Positions 45,967-60,098 of a stretch of 64,000 nt of DNA are shown here, piece after piece; within the stretch, counting starts at the first letter, position 1; each line of letters begins with the position of its first letter. A program made the position numbers and the translations under genes. Under the pieces are notes generated by a model that was not told the DNA's origin, did not search any database, and worked only from the letters and a program-made list of their open reading frames with translations. Source of the stretch: Entamoeba invadens IP1 (taxonomy: Eukaryota; Evosea; Mastigamoebida; Endamoebidae); assembly GCF_000330505.1 (NCBI RefSeq), contig NW_004443623.1, positions 315,954 through 379,953 of the forward strand, read 5' to 3'.

Positions 45967-48072
45967 ATTTAGAAATAATTTATATTATTATTATTAACTA
46001 TTTTATTATTTGTGACTAATATTAAAATAAGTTTTTTATTTATAATTAAATTAAAATATTTAATTATAAACTCTAATTAAAAACCAATCAATTTTGACCA
46101 TTTTTGTTTCTTGTTTTATAAAGGATATAAAAATCAAATATGTTAAGTAAATAAAAACAAACAAAAAAACTTAATAAATAAATATAAATATGTTATATTT
46201 ATTATAATAATTATTCTTTTTTATTCTTGCACATTTAAAGAGATAATTAACTAAACACATGGTTAGAAAAATACATATAAAAAATAAGCCAATTCCCAAA
46301 ATTGTTGTTTTTTAAGTTAAAAAATGAAAATTTCAAGTAGTTATTCCTTTTTTGGACTAGTAATGCTAGATTTTTTGAATATAATATTTTAATATTATAA
46401 AGTATAGTACAGTTAAAATAATCAATTTGAAAATGCCGAAATAAAAAATGAAAAAACATACAATATTTTTTTGTCAAATAGTTTATCCCAAAATTTCGGG
46501 AAGAATAAAAAAAGACGAGTAGTCGAATTCAGGAAAATTTATATTATTTGAAAAACCTAAAAAGACAAAAAGTTTTAAACGAGAAAATATAATAGATTTA
46601 TTATTCCTGTTTATTTACTACAATAAAGTCTGTATATTATCCTTATTCAAATACTTATTAATTATAGTAATAATTAATTATATTGTTTTTATTATTTTTT
46701 AAATAATAGATAAAAAGAAGTTTTTCAGATTTTGGTTGATATAGAAAACTCTTTATTATGGGAAAATGTTCACAAAATTCGGAAGTTTCCCGTTTATTAT
46801 ATACAAAAATTTAATAATCGGATTTTTAATGAATAACCAAAAGCAGATTATATCGACATTTTTTCCATTTATTTTTATTTAATTTCCGTTATAATAATAT
46901 ATTTAAAATTAATTTAAAAAACTAATATTTTTAATTACATATATAGTCAATTAGTTATTTTTTTGTTATAATTAAAAAATAATAAATAAATAATAGTTAT
47001 TAACTTTTATTTTTTCCAACGAATAGGTTATAAATAATAAGTTTAAAAAACTGATCTTGGTAATAATTTAATATTTTTGCTTTTTGTATTTATAGTGATT
47101 AAATTACTTGATTAACATTTAAAATAACAGGTAAATATTACGAAGAGCCACACCCATTCAGTGTTTTGCTTTTTAACTTTTATAGTAAAAGACGAATTCA
47201 CCACAAGATAAATAAGTGATTAAAATTTATTAGAAAAAAGACAAAAAACAAAAATAATACCAATGACTTGGCATATATAGTTCCAAAACATTAAGAAAGA
47301 AGGATTGATTACCATGTTAATATTATAAAGGCTATCACAACTACTGTTTAACTGGGAAAATTAGGCATAAGGTGAATGTCCTGAATTTTTTCTTTTTAAA
47401 ACAAATTGCATTTCCGGTCAAGTGGTTAATAAAATGGTTTTTATTAAGACTACTTATCATTTGTTTCGTCATTTTTGCCCATTATTATTTATTGTAAAAA
47501 TCATTAAAAAAGTTTTAAAATAGAAAGTTGTGAATCAATCTCATAAAAAAATGAACTGGCGATTAAAAACAAATAATACCAAAATTCTTTTAATTTGAAA
47601 TTTTAATATTTTTTATACATGAAGAAACACTCATTACTACCATAAATAATATAATTTAGACCAATGGATAGAAACTATTATTTCAATTCGGTGTTTTCCA
47701 TTAAACTGAAATATAGTTTTAAAATTAATTAATAATAAATATAAGTTTTCCCGTAGTAATAGGATATTTGTCTTAATTTACCAATATACTAAAAATGCAT
47801 ATTATTTATTATAACTACATGTAATTAACAATAATACTTATTATATATAATTAATATTTATTCTAGATGACAAAATAGTGTCTACCTTTTTTATTAAAAA
47901 AAGCTAAAAACAGCCAAGAACAAAAAAAAGTTGGTAATTACAAGTTAAAATTTGATTAACCTTTTTGTGTTGTAAATAAGAGGCAAAAGATATTAAACTG
48001 ATCAAAACTATGGTGAAAAAACTTTCTACTTTATTGAATCAATAACTTGTTGTATATAACTTGAATTAATAG
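45967..48072. other. AT-rich stretch without supportable genes
   Basis: No coding frame with a recognisable product. Ends where midasin homology begins abruptly at about 48073. Confidence 0.5.
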
Positions 48073-48640
48073 ACTGGGTCGAGTGACTTGGTTGGTGGGT
48101 TTAAACCAGTGCAAATGAAGTTATTGTGTCATCCCCTTCGAATTGAATTCATTGAAGAGTTCAATCAAATATTTGCTCAAAGTAACAATGAGAAGTTTTT
48201 ATTACAACTTGATGCGGCGTACGAGAAACAAGACTTTGGCAGATTTCTCACGTTGGTCTTAAAAGCATGTGAAATGGCAGCATCTAAAATTTCTCAATTG
48301 GAAACCACTGAAAGAGAGAATTGGCGGAAGATTGAGAACAAAGCGCGAAGGTACAAAGGACAGATCACAAACAAACAAGGAGGGTTTGCATTCAGTTTTA
48401 TTTAGGTGATTTGATCACTGCATTGAGAATGGTCACTGGATCTTACTTGATGAAATCAACTTGGCGTCACACGAGACACTGGAAAGAATATCTGGACTGT
48501 TGGACGGAGAGTCGATCTTATTGACTGAAGTGGGAGATGTCACCCCAGTGCCACGAAACCCTAATTTTAGACTCTTTGCGAATATGAACCCTCCAACAGA
48601 TGTTGGGAAAAAAGACTTGTCGCCGGGAATCCAATTCAGT
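48073..48640 (+). pseudogene. Midasin segment: AAA2 remainder
   Basis: Frame one (to 48405) has SSDLVGGFKPV and the long helical insert (KFLLQLDAAYEKQDFGRFL). After a shift near 48405, frame two has WILLDEINLASHETLERISGLL (Walker B) and RLFANMNPPTDVGKKDLSPGI (sensor 1 and arginine region). Another shift follows at about 48640. Confidence 0.85.
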
Positions 48641-49292
48641 TTGACGAAATTATTAAAGAAAATGACTTGGAGATGCTTGTGAATGACTATTTGAAACGAA
48701 TTGGTGTCACCCCTCCATCGAAGAAGATTGTCGAGTTCCACTTGCAAGCAAAGAAATTGGCGAAAGAAGAATTAGTTGATGGAGCCGGACAACGCCCACT
48801 GTTTTCGTTGAGAACCCTTTGTCTTGCTTTACAATATATCACCGATGTCAATGGGTTCTTTGGATTTGAAAGGAGTTTGTACGAAGGTATTTCGATGTCT
48901 TATTTGACTCAATTGAGCAGAGAAAGTTACCCCATAATGGAGAATATGATCAATTCGATGTTTACTAAATCGAATAACAGTGGGTCTATTCCTAAGAACA
49001 AAAGTTATGTCCAATATGGCGGGTATTTCATTGAACAGGGTTTGGAGGTACCACGACTTGATGAGAAGTACATCTTGACAGAAACGACGCAGAAGAGACT
49101 TGAAAGTATCACGAGAATTGTCATGTCGAAGCGATACCCTATTTTACTCCAAGGAACCACTTCTGCTGGTAAAACTTCATTAGTCGAATATTTAGCTCAC
49201 GCGACAGGGCATAGAATGGTGAGAGTGAACAACCACGAACAAACAGACATTCAAAATATATTGGGAGTTACTTCCCGACAGAAGACGGGAAA
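48636..49292 (+). pseudogene. Midasin segment: AAA2-AAA3 junction and AAA3 Walker A
   Basis: Reads FSFDEIIKENDLEMLVNDYL, then the AAA3 P-loop LLQGTTSAGKTSLVEYLAHATGH and VRVNNHEQTDIQNILG, a well-conserved midasin signature. A frameshift near 49285 ends it. Confidence 0.88.
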
Positions 49293-51152
49293 TTGGTGTT
49301 CCAAGAAGGGATATTGGTTGAAGCAGTGAGAAAGGGATATTGGATTGTACTTGATGAACTTAACTTGGCACCTTCAGAGGTGTTGGAAGCACTGAATAGA
49401 CTTTTGGACTTCAACAGAGAACTGTATATTCCCGAGACGCAAGAGGTGGTCAAGCCCCATCCACAGTTCATGTTGTTTGCGACGCAAAACCCCCCAAATA
49501 CGTATGGAGGAAGAAAACATTTGTCACGTGCGTTTAGAAATCGATTTATTGAATTACACTTTGACGAAATACCTGAAAATGAACTGGAAATTATTATTGA
49601 AAAAAGAAGTCAGATTCCACCAAGTTATTCAAAGAAGTTGGTCCAAGTGCTTAAGGACCTTCAGAAGCAACGCTCAATGACACAGTTCTTTGGAGGAAAA
49701 CATTCGTTTATTACACTCAGAGAGTTGTTTAAATGGGCTGACAGACATGCGAGTAGCTATGAGGAATTGGCGAGAGATGGATACTTTATAGTAGCCGAGA
49801 AGATGAGAACACAAGAAGAAAAGAATGTCATTCAGAAGGTTATTGAAGATGATCTGAAGGTGAAAATAGACTTTACCACTGTGTATGAATGTAAAGAGTT
49901 TGTTGAAGCATCGAAGTTGTGTCCGGAAATCGTGTGGACTCCTTCAATGAAACGACTCTTCTGCTTAATTGTTGAATGCTTCAAAAATAAAGAGCCCGCA
50001 CTTCTTATTGTAGAGACGGGTACGGGGAAGACAACAGTGTGCCAAATTTTGGCCAAAGTATTGAACAACAGACTGAGAATATTGAACTGCCACTAACACA
50101 CAAAAACTGCTGATTTCATTGGAGGTATGCGACCGGCTCGAAATAAAGATCAAACAACTTTTAAGTTACACAAAGCGTTGGAGACGTTGTTAAAGACGAC
50201 AGGAACGTTACAAGAGTTGTTAATTATTTATCAAAAGAATTATAAGAGTTACTAAAAGAATGAAGTGGAAGACATAGAGAGTTTATTGAAAGAGTATATA
50301 ATATTATTTAAGTGGTATGATGGACCTCTAATAGAAGCAATGAAGAAGGGGGAGATGTTTTTGATTGATGAAATTAATATGGCGGAGGATTCTGTCTTGG
50401 AAAGAATCAATTCAGTGTTAGAACCTTCAAGAATGATGACCATTGCAGAGAAGACGTCAACAGAGATAGAAGAAGTTGTTGCGAATGATACTTTCAGAAT
50501 CTTTGGAACAATGAACCCCGGTGGAGACTTTGGTAAAAGAGAGCTGAGTCCTGTTATGAGAAACCGATTTACAGAGATCTATGTCAAGTCGTTTGAAGCA
50601 GAAGGAGACTTGTTACTGATTGTCCAACAGAAGATCAATGAACCAACAGAGAAGAAGTTTGCGGCTGCTATAGTCAAGTTCTTGATGTGGGCGGAGAAGA
50701 AATTTGGGAAGAAAGTGTCAGTCAGAAATTGCCTAGCGTGGACTGATTTTATGAATTGTTGTACGAGTATACCATCACCTCTTGTTCGATTCATCCATGC
50801 AGCTCATTTAGTAGTGATTGATGGTGTTAAGGATGAAGTAGGGAAAACAAATGTGGAGTATTTGATAGCATTGAATGAGGCATTGGTGACTATTGGAGAG
50901 AATTTGGAAGACTCTATAGTTCAAGAGATGTCGATGCAACCAACTTTGAGTGTTGGACCAAACAACATCAATGTATCAGACTTCACTATCGGAGCAAATG
51001 GTCCAATTCAAAAACAAGACAATTACAGTGTGAATACACCAATTACTACTAACAACATATTTCATTTATTGAGAGCGATGGTACTCCATAAATCGATATT
51101 AATGGAAGGATCTCCTGGAGTTGGAAAGACGACGATAATAGAGATATTATAA
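49275..51152 (+). pseudogene. Midasin segment: AAA3 Walker B, AAA4, start of AAA5
   Basis: One frame with in-frame stops at 50094-50096 and 50253-50255, ending at 51150-51152. Shows WIVLDELNLAPSEVLEALNRLL (AAA3), the P-loop VETGTGKTTVCQ (AAA4), then NCH-stop-HTKTADFIGGMRP, where the stop replaces the usual Gln of NCHQHT (CAA to TAA). It continues with MFLIDEINMAEDSVLERINSVLE (AAA4) and EGSPGVGKTTII (AAA5 P-loop). Confidence 0.9.
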
Positions 51153-51189
51153 TCAATCTTAAACATTCCATTGTTTAGAATCAATCTGT

Positions 51190-53403
51190 CGAACACACGG
51201 ACATTAGCGATTTACTTGGAACGGATCTCCCACTTGAAGGAAGTAGTGGAGGATTTGGATGGTGTGATAGATTGTTACTGAGAACTATCAAAGTTGATCA
51301 TGGGTGTGACTCGATGAACTCAACTTGGCTTCACAAAGTGTATTGGAAGGTCTTAATTCGTTGTTGGATCACCGAGCAACTGTATATATACCAGAGATCA
51401 ATATGGAAGTGAAATGTCCACCGACATTTAGACTGTTTGCAAGTCAGAATCCACTTGGAGAAGGGAGTGGAAGAAAGGGATTGCCACAATCGTCTATAAA
51501 CCGATTTACATCAGTGTATGTCAATAAGATGACTGAAAGTGATTTGAAATTGATTGTCGAGAAAATGTATCCAATGATTCCAGTCGAACTGAGAGAGAGT
51601 CTTATAGACTTTGTGGGGCAACTTGAGAATCAAGTGTGCTGTAAAAAGAAATTTGGGAGACGTGGAGAGCCGTGGGAATTCAATTTGAGAGATGTTTTGA
51701 GATACTGTAAATTGTATTCGGAATATTCACAACGTATTGATACTGATACAGTGAAAAGAAATATGGACACACTTGGGTTTATATTCACTGAAATCTTTAA
51801 GGGAAGATTTAGAGATGTTGTTGATATACAAAAAGTCGAAGAGCTCTGGAGAAGTTGCTTGTCACCAAAATACAAAGAGATGTCGATGGAATATCACAAT
51901 GATATTCACATCACTCCGGAGAGATTTATTATTGGAGAAGTGGAGGTGTCGAGAACTGTTAATAGAGATACAACAAACTCAGACAAATATATATTACCAA
52001 CACATGTTGAATCGATGAAACAAGTCATGAAGGGTATTAATCATAACTGGCTCATATCACTTATTGGAGACTCACATTGTGGAAAGGCGACGTTAGTGAG
52101 GAATGTTGCTCAACTATGTGGAAGTGTTTTAAAAGAGTTTTCGATGAACACAAGTGTTGACACGATAGATCTCATTGGTGGATATGAACAACTCGATTTT
52201 GAAAGACACAGAAAATCATTTTTGGAAGACCTTCGAGATTACATGAAATTGGTTACAAACAAGGAAGCGTTATCAATCTATTCGACATTGGAGAGGTGTA
52301 CTAAAGTGTCTGAAATTGATAGGAAACATGATTGTATCTTCTCATCAACTGAAATGAATATCATTAAAGGGTTAATTAAAGTACTTAACGATGAATATCT
52401 CCAGTCTGAAATAACACGAATAGAAGTGACACAACAGAAGAAGTCGATTGGTTCATTTGAATGGGTGGATGGTATTGTAGTGAAGTGTATGAAACGTGGG
52501 TACTGGTTGTTAATGGAAAATGTCAATTTCTGTAACCCGACTGTACTTGACAGACTTAATTCACTCTTTGAACCAAATGGGTACTTAGTGTTAAATGAAC
52601 GCGGTGTAGATAGTAATGGCATTCCAATCATCGTGAAGCCCCACAACAATTTTAGAGTCATCTTTACATCAAATTCGATGAATGGAGAAATATCACGAGC
52701 TATGAGGAATAGAGCGCTTGAGTTGTATGTACCCCAAATTCGTGAGATAGACGCACAACGCATGTTAACTGGATTTGGAGTGTCTTTACAAACAGCGAAA
52801 AGGATGATAGCAATACATCTAAAGACGGAGAATATGATGTTTTTGTATTTGATGAGATGGGCAAAGTATGTCGGGAAGAATGGAGAGAGTGCGATGAAAG
52901 AGGGATTTGACATCTTCTACGTCCAAACAAAATCGGACGTGAATGAACAAGAGAAGTTAAGAAACATTTACATGAATCAACAAGATATTGAATGTAATGA
53001 GTACGAGAGTGTTGTATTCAAATTGTTTGCACAAGCCAAAATAGGCAATTTGAATGTGTTTGAGGAGAACGTGTCGATTGGAGATTTGGTGAATCAAATG
53101 TCACAAATCATCCCATTAATATGTGATCAAGTGCCACAAAATGTAATGGAATTTGACTGTTTTTCATTGAAGATTGTCATTGTTAACACATTGAAAGATG
53201 TCAAATTTGAATCGACGATGAAGTACAAAGAATACATTTCAATGGTGTTGTATTTACTTGATGATATTGATCGCGTCAATTACTTGAGTTTGTTGCAAAG
53301 CATTGAAGGTGGAGAGAACATCATTGTGTATATTCAAAACGAGAACTTAATAAGACAATATTCAAGTCGACAAATTCGAGGGATGTATGCACTGTATTGG
53401 TAA
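51190..53403 (+). pseudogene. Midasin segment: AAA5 and AAA6
   Basis: HTDISDLLGTDLPLEG begins in one frame at 51191. After a shift and a TGA near 51307 the long frame 51325-53403 shows LASQSVLEGLNSLLDHRATVYIPE and QNPLGEGSGRKGLPQSSINRF (AAA5). AAA6 follows with LISLIGDSHCGKATLVR (P-loop, CGKA in place of the usual GKT/S), DTIDLIGGYEQLD and WLLMENVNFCNPTVLDRLNSL. Confidence 0.9.
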
Positions 53404-53404
53404 A

Positions 53405-55428
53405 ATTAACATGGCAAAAGTATTATATCGAAGTTATACAGAAATATTGAAAACATCAATTCGAAGTATTTGGTCATTGAAGAGAACTATAACGAATTTT
53501 TGTAATTACTTGATAAATCAATTTGTGAGTTACACGCTTTGGACGAACAAACACAATACCACGTTCTTTCACTTCGAGTACTTTTTGGTGTTGTGGGAAT
53601 GAATGAAAATTTACAATTAGAACGATATATTATCTAATGTGTGATGCTTAGAAGTTTACATCCGACATATCAAACACTTACAAACAACTTGTTTGCCAGT
53701 TTTTATATTGATGATTCTTTCATTGGATCTTTATGGTCTGGGTTTTCAAGTTTGTTATATCCCAAACAACCCACTCGGTTATCTGAAGTACTTAAAATAT
53801 GCGGAGAAAGGTATGGAAAGAATGATGTCAAGATATTATCAACGTTAATACAGAAGAGTTATACAGATGAAGAATTTGAGTTGACGAAGCCACAAATAGA
53901 AAAGGAAACGATGTTGACACCACTGTACGACTTCTTGGTAAATCTTCAAGTTGTATCACAAGTCTGAAATGGAGTAGAGTGCACTGCAAATCCTTTGGTC
54001 CACTTCTTCCAGACTGTTTCAAAGGAGAATTCTATATACACAATTCCAATGATAATGAAGGCACTTGACTCGTTGTGGAAGAACCACCCTGATTTGCCAT
54101 TCTTACCAAAGTCAAAGCAATTAAAATGCGTGTCTTTGCTCTACCGAAGTGTTATATCTTGAGCACGAGCACATTTTACATCAAAAGAAGTGTTGGATGT
54201 CTTACCAATTTTGATGCAATTTAACTTGCTTAAAGATATTAAGAACATCTCATTTTCTTCAACATTATTAATGATGTCACTGATATCATTAATAAGTTAC
54301 TGAATATCGTTCACAACACATTGACTGAGATGTTTGCATCAATTGTACAACAAAAGTGTGATATGTCTGTCTCACTGAATTTGATCAGTCGTAAACTCAA
54401 TGACTTTACAACGAGACTATTCAAACGGGTTGTGGAAACTAAGAGAAAGAGGAGAGTGCAAACTTGTTTAAATATGGTAGTTTCATGTACCAAGCATTTT
54501 CTATTCCATGCATCGACCCAATGGAGTTCCCAAAACATTTCGTTTCTGTTTCAAATGAACGTATTGAAATAATTAGTAATCAGATCGAAAGTGTCATCAA
54601 TTTACAGAGTCACGTTTCGAAAAAAAGTTAGAGCGGATACTAAACTTTTTGTAAATGTCGAGAAATACTGTTCGAAGTGGAATGAAGAAGTACGAAGAAT
54701 TCAACAAAGAAAGAATTACAGAACAAAAGTTTGAGAACTTGTATCAGGAATTTGTATTGTTTTCATCATCGAATGGAGAATACTTAAAGATCAAAAGACT
54801 GTATGATGATATTGAAAATGTCAATGAAGTTGCTCAATTCATTCGTATCATTACACAAGAAGCAATGTGGCAAAAACAGACTAAATTATTTTTATGAACA
54901 CATTCAGAAAAATTATCCCTTTTTGGATTTGACTATATCCGTCTTGTTTGGGCTTTATTAGGATTTTCTTCGAATTGGTTTGTATAAGAAGATAGTTTTG
55001 CACTTGCGAAATGAAAATACTGAACTGTTAATAAATTTTGTTATTACATTTTCAATGAATTCTAATATGATACAAGAACAAGCAAGATGCATTGGAGACT
55101 TCATTATTAACACATTGAAGAGAATAAGAATGTCCAGAACAGTGAATTAATCAAAATAGTATTGGTCAATGTTATTAGAGAGATGTGGGGTGACAAGGCT
55201 GGTGCGATGAAAGTGATCTCATTGTTGCTTCATTTGATGACTACACTCAAAAACGCGGAAGATGAAGAGAAAAGAAAGATCATAGAGGAAGAACAAGCGA
55301 CTTATAAATATTCACACTAAGACGAATCAACTTGCCGTGGATGAAGATAAAGAAGAAGAAGAGTATAGAGCAGAGTTTCTGGACTTCTTCGTTGATGTTC
55401 AAAACTTATTAAAACACAGAGTCTTTCA
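53405..55428 (+). pseudogene. Midasin segment: badly broken linker region
   Basis: Short frames at 53641-53967 and 54655-54897, among others, carry midasin-linker-like helical sequence separated by stops and shifts. It is the most decayed part of the copy. Confidence 0.6.
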
Positions 55429-56698
55429 ATGGAAATAGAAACGAAAACGAATGAAAATAAGAAGAAGAAGGCAAGAGTTTGGATGAGTGATTCTGATATT
55501 CAGTTTATTATGAAACTCATTTACAAGTTACTGAAAGCACAAAAATGCCAAGAAAGCTTTGAGGAGATGTATGAGACGAGGAACAAAATAATTAAAGAGA
55601 TTTTGGACGAGTTCTTCAACACAAGAGATCTGCCACTTCCAAAGGAATTTGATTGTATTTGTTCTCCATTCCATAACATTTTCATAGACAAGAAAGTAGC
55701 TATTTTAAGTCAGACGAAGGCGGAGAAAACGATTGATTTGAACAAATATGGAAGCGTCTATGAAGTCAACGAATTGCTTCAAAAATTAGAGTTGTTGTGT
55801 ACACATGTCTTGAAGTTATTAGAGGAATTCCCAGAGAACGAGATGTTGTGAAGATCCTTTCTATTATAGAGAGACTGAAGAACTTCCCAAAGACAGACCC
55901 TTTCATGAGATATTTGATAGTCTTCCACATCTTGTTTGGTGAGCTTCAAAATCTGGAGACGGTAGCTGCGAATTATGTTTCATTACGAGAAGAAATGAAT
56001 GTGGTTGCTACTATAATACAGAAGTGGATATTTTGGCAATTGAAGAGTTGGGATAAAACGACGGAGAGTCTGAATGAAGGTCAACTGATTCAAGCCCAGT
56101 CGTGGTTTGTTAATGTCTGGAAGATGGTAGATGAGATGGTGAACAATGAAGTCGACGAACAAATAGAATTGGGCTTTTTGGAGTCAATGAATCAATTTAT
56201 GTATAAGTGCACGTATGGACAATTTGAAGAGAGACTTAAAGTACTTGGCATAGTTATTCAAATATGTGAATGCTCTGAAAGTCAGAATGCACGATTTGGG
56301 AAGGTCAGGTGATGTTGACGCAAATCCGGGAAAACTACAATGTCTTTGTATCGAGAATTAAAGAAGACATAGACAGAGAGACTAAATTTATTGAGACTAA
56401 TATTAAAGAGTTTGTGAAACTGATAAGATGGAATGATATTAACCATGAAAAGATCAAAGACCAAGTGGAGAAGTCGAACCGGAAATTGAATGGATTTAAA
56501 AGGGAGTATGATGACATTTTGAAGAAGAATGTACAATTTGTTGTTCAAAGTCAGACGTTTGCAAACACCACGAGTGCTACTGATAAAGCGTTGGGACCCA
56601 TCTTCAAAGAAATTCATAAGAGTGAAAAGATCAAGAAGACTGTGGATTCAAAGAAGAGAACGGACAATATCGGTTGTTTCATTAATAATCCGTGTTAA
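55429..56698 (+). pseudogene. Midasin segment: linker with conserved FVKL-RWND block
   Basis: Frames 55429-55851, 55855-56312 and 56309-56698 overlap in series, each separated by one indel. The last one carries the conserved midasin motif KEFVKLIRWNDINHEKIKDQVEKSNRKLNGFKREYDD. Homology fades near 56830. Confidence 0.82.
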
Positions 56699-57041
56699 AA
56701 GAGAATAATATTCTAGTAAAGAGAATTTGGGTGTTGTATGGCTTGAGGAAGTCAAAAAAGACTTGATTGGTTCTGTTGTAGAACTTCAGAATTTAACAGG
56801 AAAGAAGGGTGTGAAGACGAAGAAATAAGCCCTTTTGGACACTTTATTACACTTCAATTGTCACATTCACAAAAGTTGACAAACTTTTGTTAATGTGGCA
56901 ATGATTGTTATTTTAGAAAGTTTCAAAAAACTTGTAATACAAGGATGATGTCATTATATTTTTAATGATTATTATTACAGAACTTTGTAAGGAAACAGTT
57001 TGTTAAATTTTTATTTTTTATTTAAAAATAAGATTATTCAA

Positions 57042-59975
57042 TTATTTTTTCATTTCTTCCCTTATCATTTTGGCATTATATTTTTCTTCACGATGTTCAT
57101 CATTCAAATTTGGTTGGTTTGCATGATCCAACAAATTAAACGATCTTTCACAACTGCAACTGTTAACTGGTATAATAATCATATCTTCAACACTTTTTAT
57201 CATATTAGGAAATCTTAATAAATCTTCTTTTTTCATTATTTTAAATATCATTTCTGTTGTTATATAAGTTTGTGGGCATATTTCTTCAAAATACTTTAAT
57301 TCTTTATTTTTCCATTCCCTAAACTCAATTCTATCTTTCAAATATACAAGTTGTTTTGGTATTTCTTCATTTGCATTTATTACTTCGTCTGGTTGATCAG
57401 AATCAGTTTCAATTCGAATATTTTCATTTAATTCTGCTTCTTTTTCATCGTGATGATAAATTATATTACTGAAATTTCCACTTGAAGTTATTATATCCAT
57501 TTTTTTCCTTAACTCTTCTTTAATTCGAATTTTAGGAATTGGCTGTTCCTTTTTCTTTTCATTTAATATTTGTTCATTTAACATTTCTTTATTTTCATCC
57601 AAATATTTCATAAATTTTTCAATCTCTTCTTTATATTTACCTTCAAACATGTTAAAATCAATATCATCTCTGTTATTTGGAATCATAAAAATTATCAAGT
57701 CTCTCCACAAACTATCTGCAGCCTTTTTTTGATTATCAAATAATTCTTGTTCAAACGCTTTTTGGTCTTTATCTCTTTTTTTACTAATTTTAAGGTTTCT
57801 GACAGTTTCAAGCAAAAATTTAAAATACGTGTAGGAACCAACGTCGATATCAGTTTCATCTGCAACACCAATTTGAGACAATTCTTTATATTTAACATTT
57901 CGAAGTGGGTTGGTGAATCTTATGATAGATGATTGAATAAATCTAACCAACCACGACACACATACACTTCTCAATTTATTTAGCTTTCTTTTATTATTAA
58001 TTTTACGTACAAAAGAAAGGTCCTCAAATAGTTTGTTATCTTCGTCTGTAATATCATCTTTTAATTTGTACAGATATTGAATCATACGTTTTATTCTTTC
58101 ATAAGCTACTGGAAATCTTAGCTCTGGAGACTGAAGCCAAGTTGAGACCAGTTCAATTTTTGATAATACATATTCCATAAATAATAGTCCACAAATGAAC
58201 ATTTCATTTGACAAATTGGCATTACCCAAGACATTACTTTTTATTTTTTTCACTGCTTAAATCATCAAAACAATAATTATTATTTGCTATATATTCTTTA
58301 TAACCTTCAAAACATTCAAATAATATCGATGTAACTCCTTCATTAAATATAAATCTTGTGTTACTGAATGTACACATTTTTAATAGTATATTTTCCATTT
58401 TTTCATTAACTATATAAGTGTGCCATCCATTTCTATATTTTTCTGTTGTTATTTGGAGTAGAAATAGTTCTATTGAATTCCATCATTTTGTTCACAAATT
58501 GATTTACAATCAATATTTAATCTCTAATTCATACAATACTTACTTTTAAACTAATACAATTTCCAATTATCAAAACTTTTCATTAACTTATCTCATAAAC
58601 CATTTTCTTCTCCTTTAACAGTGTTGCTTCCATCAACAGTAACACCTTTAACATCTTTTAAACTTAAACCTCTTTTTTCTAATGTTTCATTTATCCATTC
58701 AAACCAACCTTTACTATCTTTTTTACCATAATAATTACTTATTCGTATTTTAATTTCTTTAGTTTCAAAATTTCCGATATAAAACCTTCCAAATAACGAA
58801 TAATGTTCTACTGAATTTTGTGACTGTGAATCAGTAATTAAATAAAATGGATATTTTTTATTACCATATTCTTTAATTTCATCTTTGGCAACATAAGTTA
58901 TATATTTCATTTTATCTTGTATAGTTTTCGCAGACATATTAACATCCACAATGTTTTCTTTTATTCCGCACAATTCTAATACAATTTCTATCATTTCCAA
59001 AATTTTTTCGATTTGAAAGGCACTTAAATTTAAATATGCAAAATATAATGCGAAAATAACCTTCAAATATTGCCGTCTAACTTTACTTGCTTTTTCACTT
59101 TTCGAAAACTTTTCTTTATCTTGTTTTATTTCATCTTGAACTTTGTATTTACTTTCACTTCCAGTATAACGTCCAGGATTCGAAAATTGTTGGGAATCTT
59201 TACAAGTCGAAATTAAATATTCCATTATTTCTTTGAATTTAATTTCATGTTTCATTTGTAAGGGGGAGAGATCTTTTGGATTGGAATTACTTTGTTGTGG
59301 TAACAAGGACATCATATGTCCAATGTTACCATCTTCATTTAATGACTCGACAAACTCTGATGTATTTTGATTATAATTTTCAATCTGGTTTTGCTCAAAA
59401 GATGCAGCTCTGTGTTTGTGTATAACAAAACTGGGGGCATTTCTGGTTATCAATGGAATATCTTCCATTCTTATACGAGGGGTTAAATATGTATCAACTC
59501 TGTTAATATAATGAACCGTTTGTCCATCTTCATTCATGGGAAATTTAAATTTTTTATCAACCACTTTTACCAATTCATTCATTTTATTTATTTTGTTTGA
59601 TAACGTGGTTTTATGTTCATTGTATTTTTCCATTTCAATATTGATCATGTCAATTACATTTTTATCAATAGAAACATTTTTTTAAATACACGTCTTTTTT
59701 ATTCTATTTAATGCGAACCAATTTAATAAACAAATATCATTCTTCAATAACACTCTCAATTTTGGTCTTTTATTTTCATTTATTTCATCGAAAGTGTGAG
59801 ATTTAAAATGATTTTTTATTTGGTCTTTATCATAAAATTTATCACACAAAAAACAATAATACGTGTTTTGAAAAAGAACCTTTGGTAAATTCGAAACAAA
59901 GGGAACAAAAACCAATTTTTCGGAAAATAAATCACAAGCGTGATCATTCGGTTTGTATAAAGGGTGTAAATCCAT
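57042..59975 (-). pseudogene. hAT-like transposase, frameshifted (second hAT lineage)
   Basis: Three minus-strand blocks form one broken gene. 59975-59682 has a C2H2-type finger (CFLCDKFYDKDQIKNHFKSH, ATG start). 59648-58593 has the core with ITDSQSQN..., GVTVDGSNTVKG. The 58590-58255 stretch reads RNGWHTYIVNEKM... in another frame. 58253-57042 ends with the dimerisation motif IPVNSCSCERSFNLLDH. Several indels and stops separate them, so no active product is expected. It is not close to the hAT transposase at 12816-15660. The terminal repeats of the element were not found with confidence. Confidence 0.82.
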
Positions 59976-60098
59976 TATTTAAAGAGACAGATGTTATTTT
60001 TGTGTGTTTATTTTTTAATTTTATTTTTTTATTTTTTTTATTTTCAAATACACTTATTAATTATATTAAGTTTATTTTTTAAACATTCTTTTATAAAA

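Larger units (their letters stand above)
48073..56830 (+). pseudogene. MDN1: Midasin (Rea1/MDN1) AAA ATPase pseudogene, truncated at both ends
   Basis: Midasin is the giant nuclear AAA ATPase that removes assembly factors from pre-60S ribosomes. This copy starts abruptly inside the AAA2 module (SSDLVGGFKPV, just after where the Walker A would be). It runs through AAA3, AAA4, AAA5 and AAA6 into the linker (IKEFVKLIRWND...EKSNRKL), and ends near 56830. AAA1, the acidic region and the C-terminal MIDAS domain are missing: about 2900 codons of a usual 4500-5500. There are at least four in-frame stops (for example 50094-50096, 50253-50255, 51150-51152) and many frameshifts. Long frames up to 692 codons survive, so decay is fairly recent. 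Because midasin is essential in other eukaryotes, an intact copy should exist elsewhere. Confidence 0.92.
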
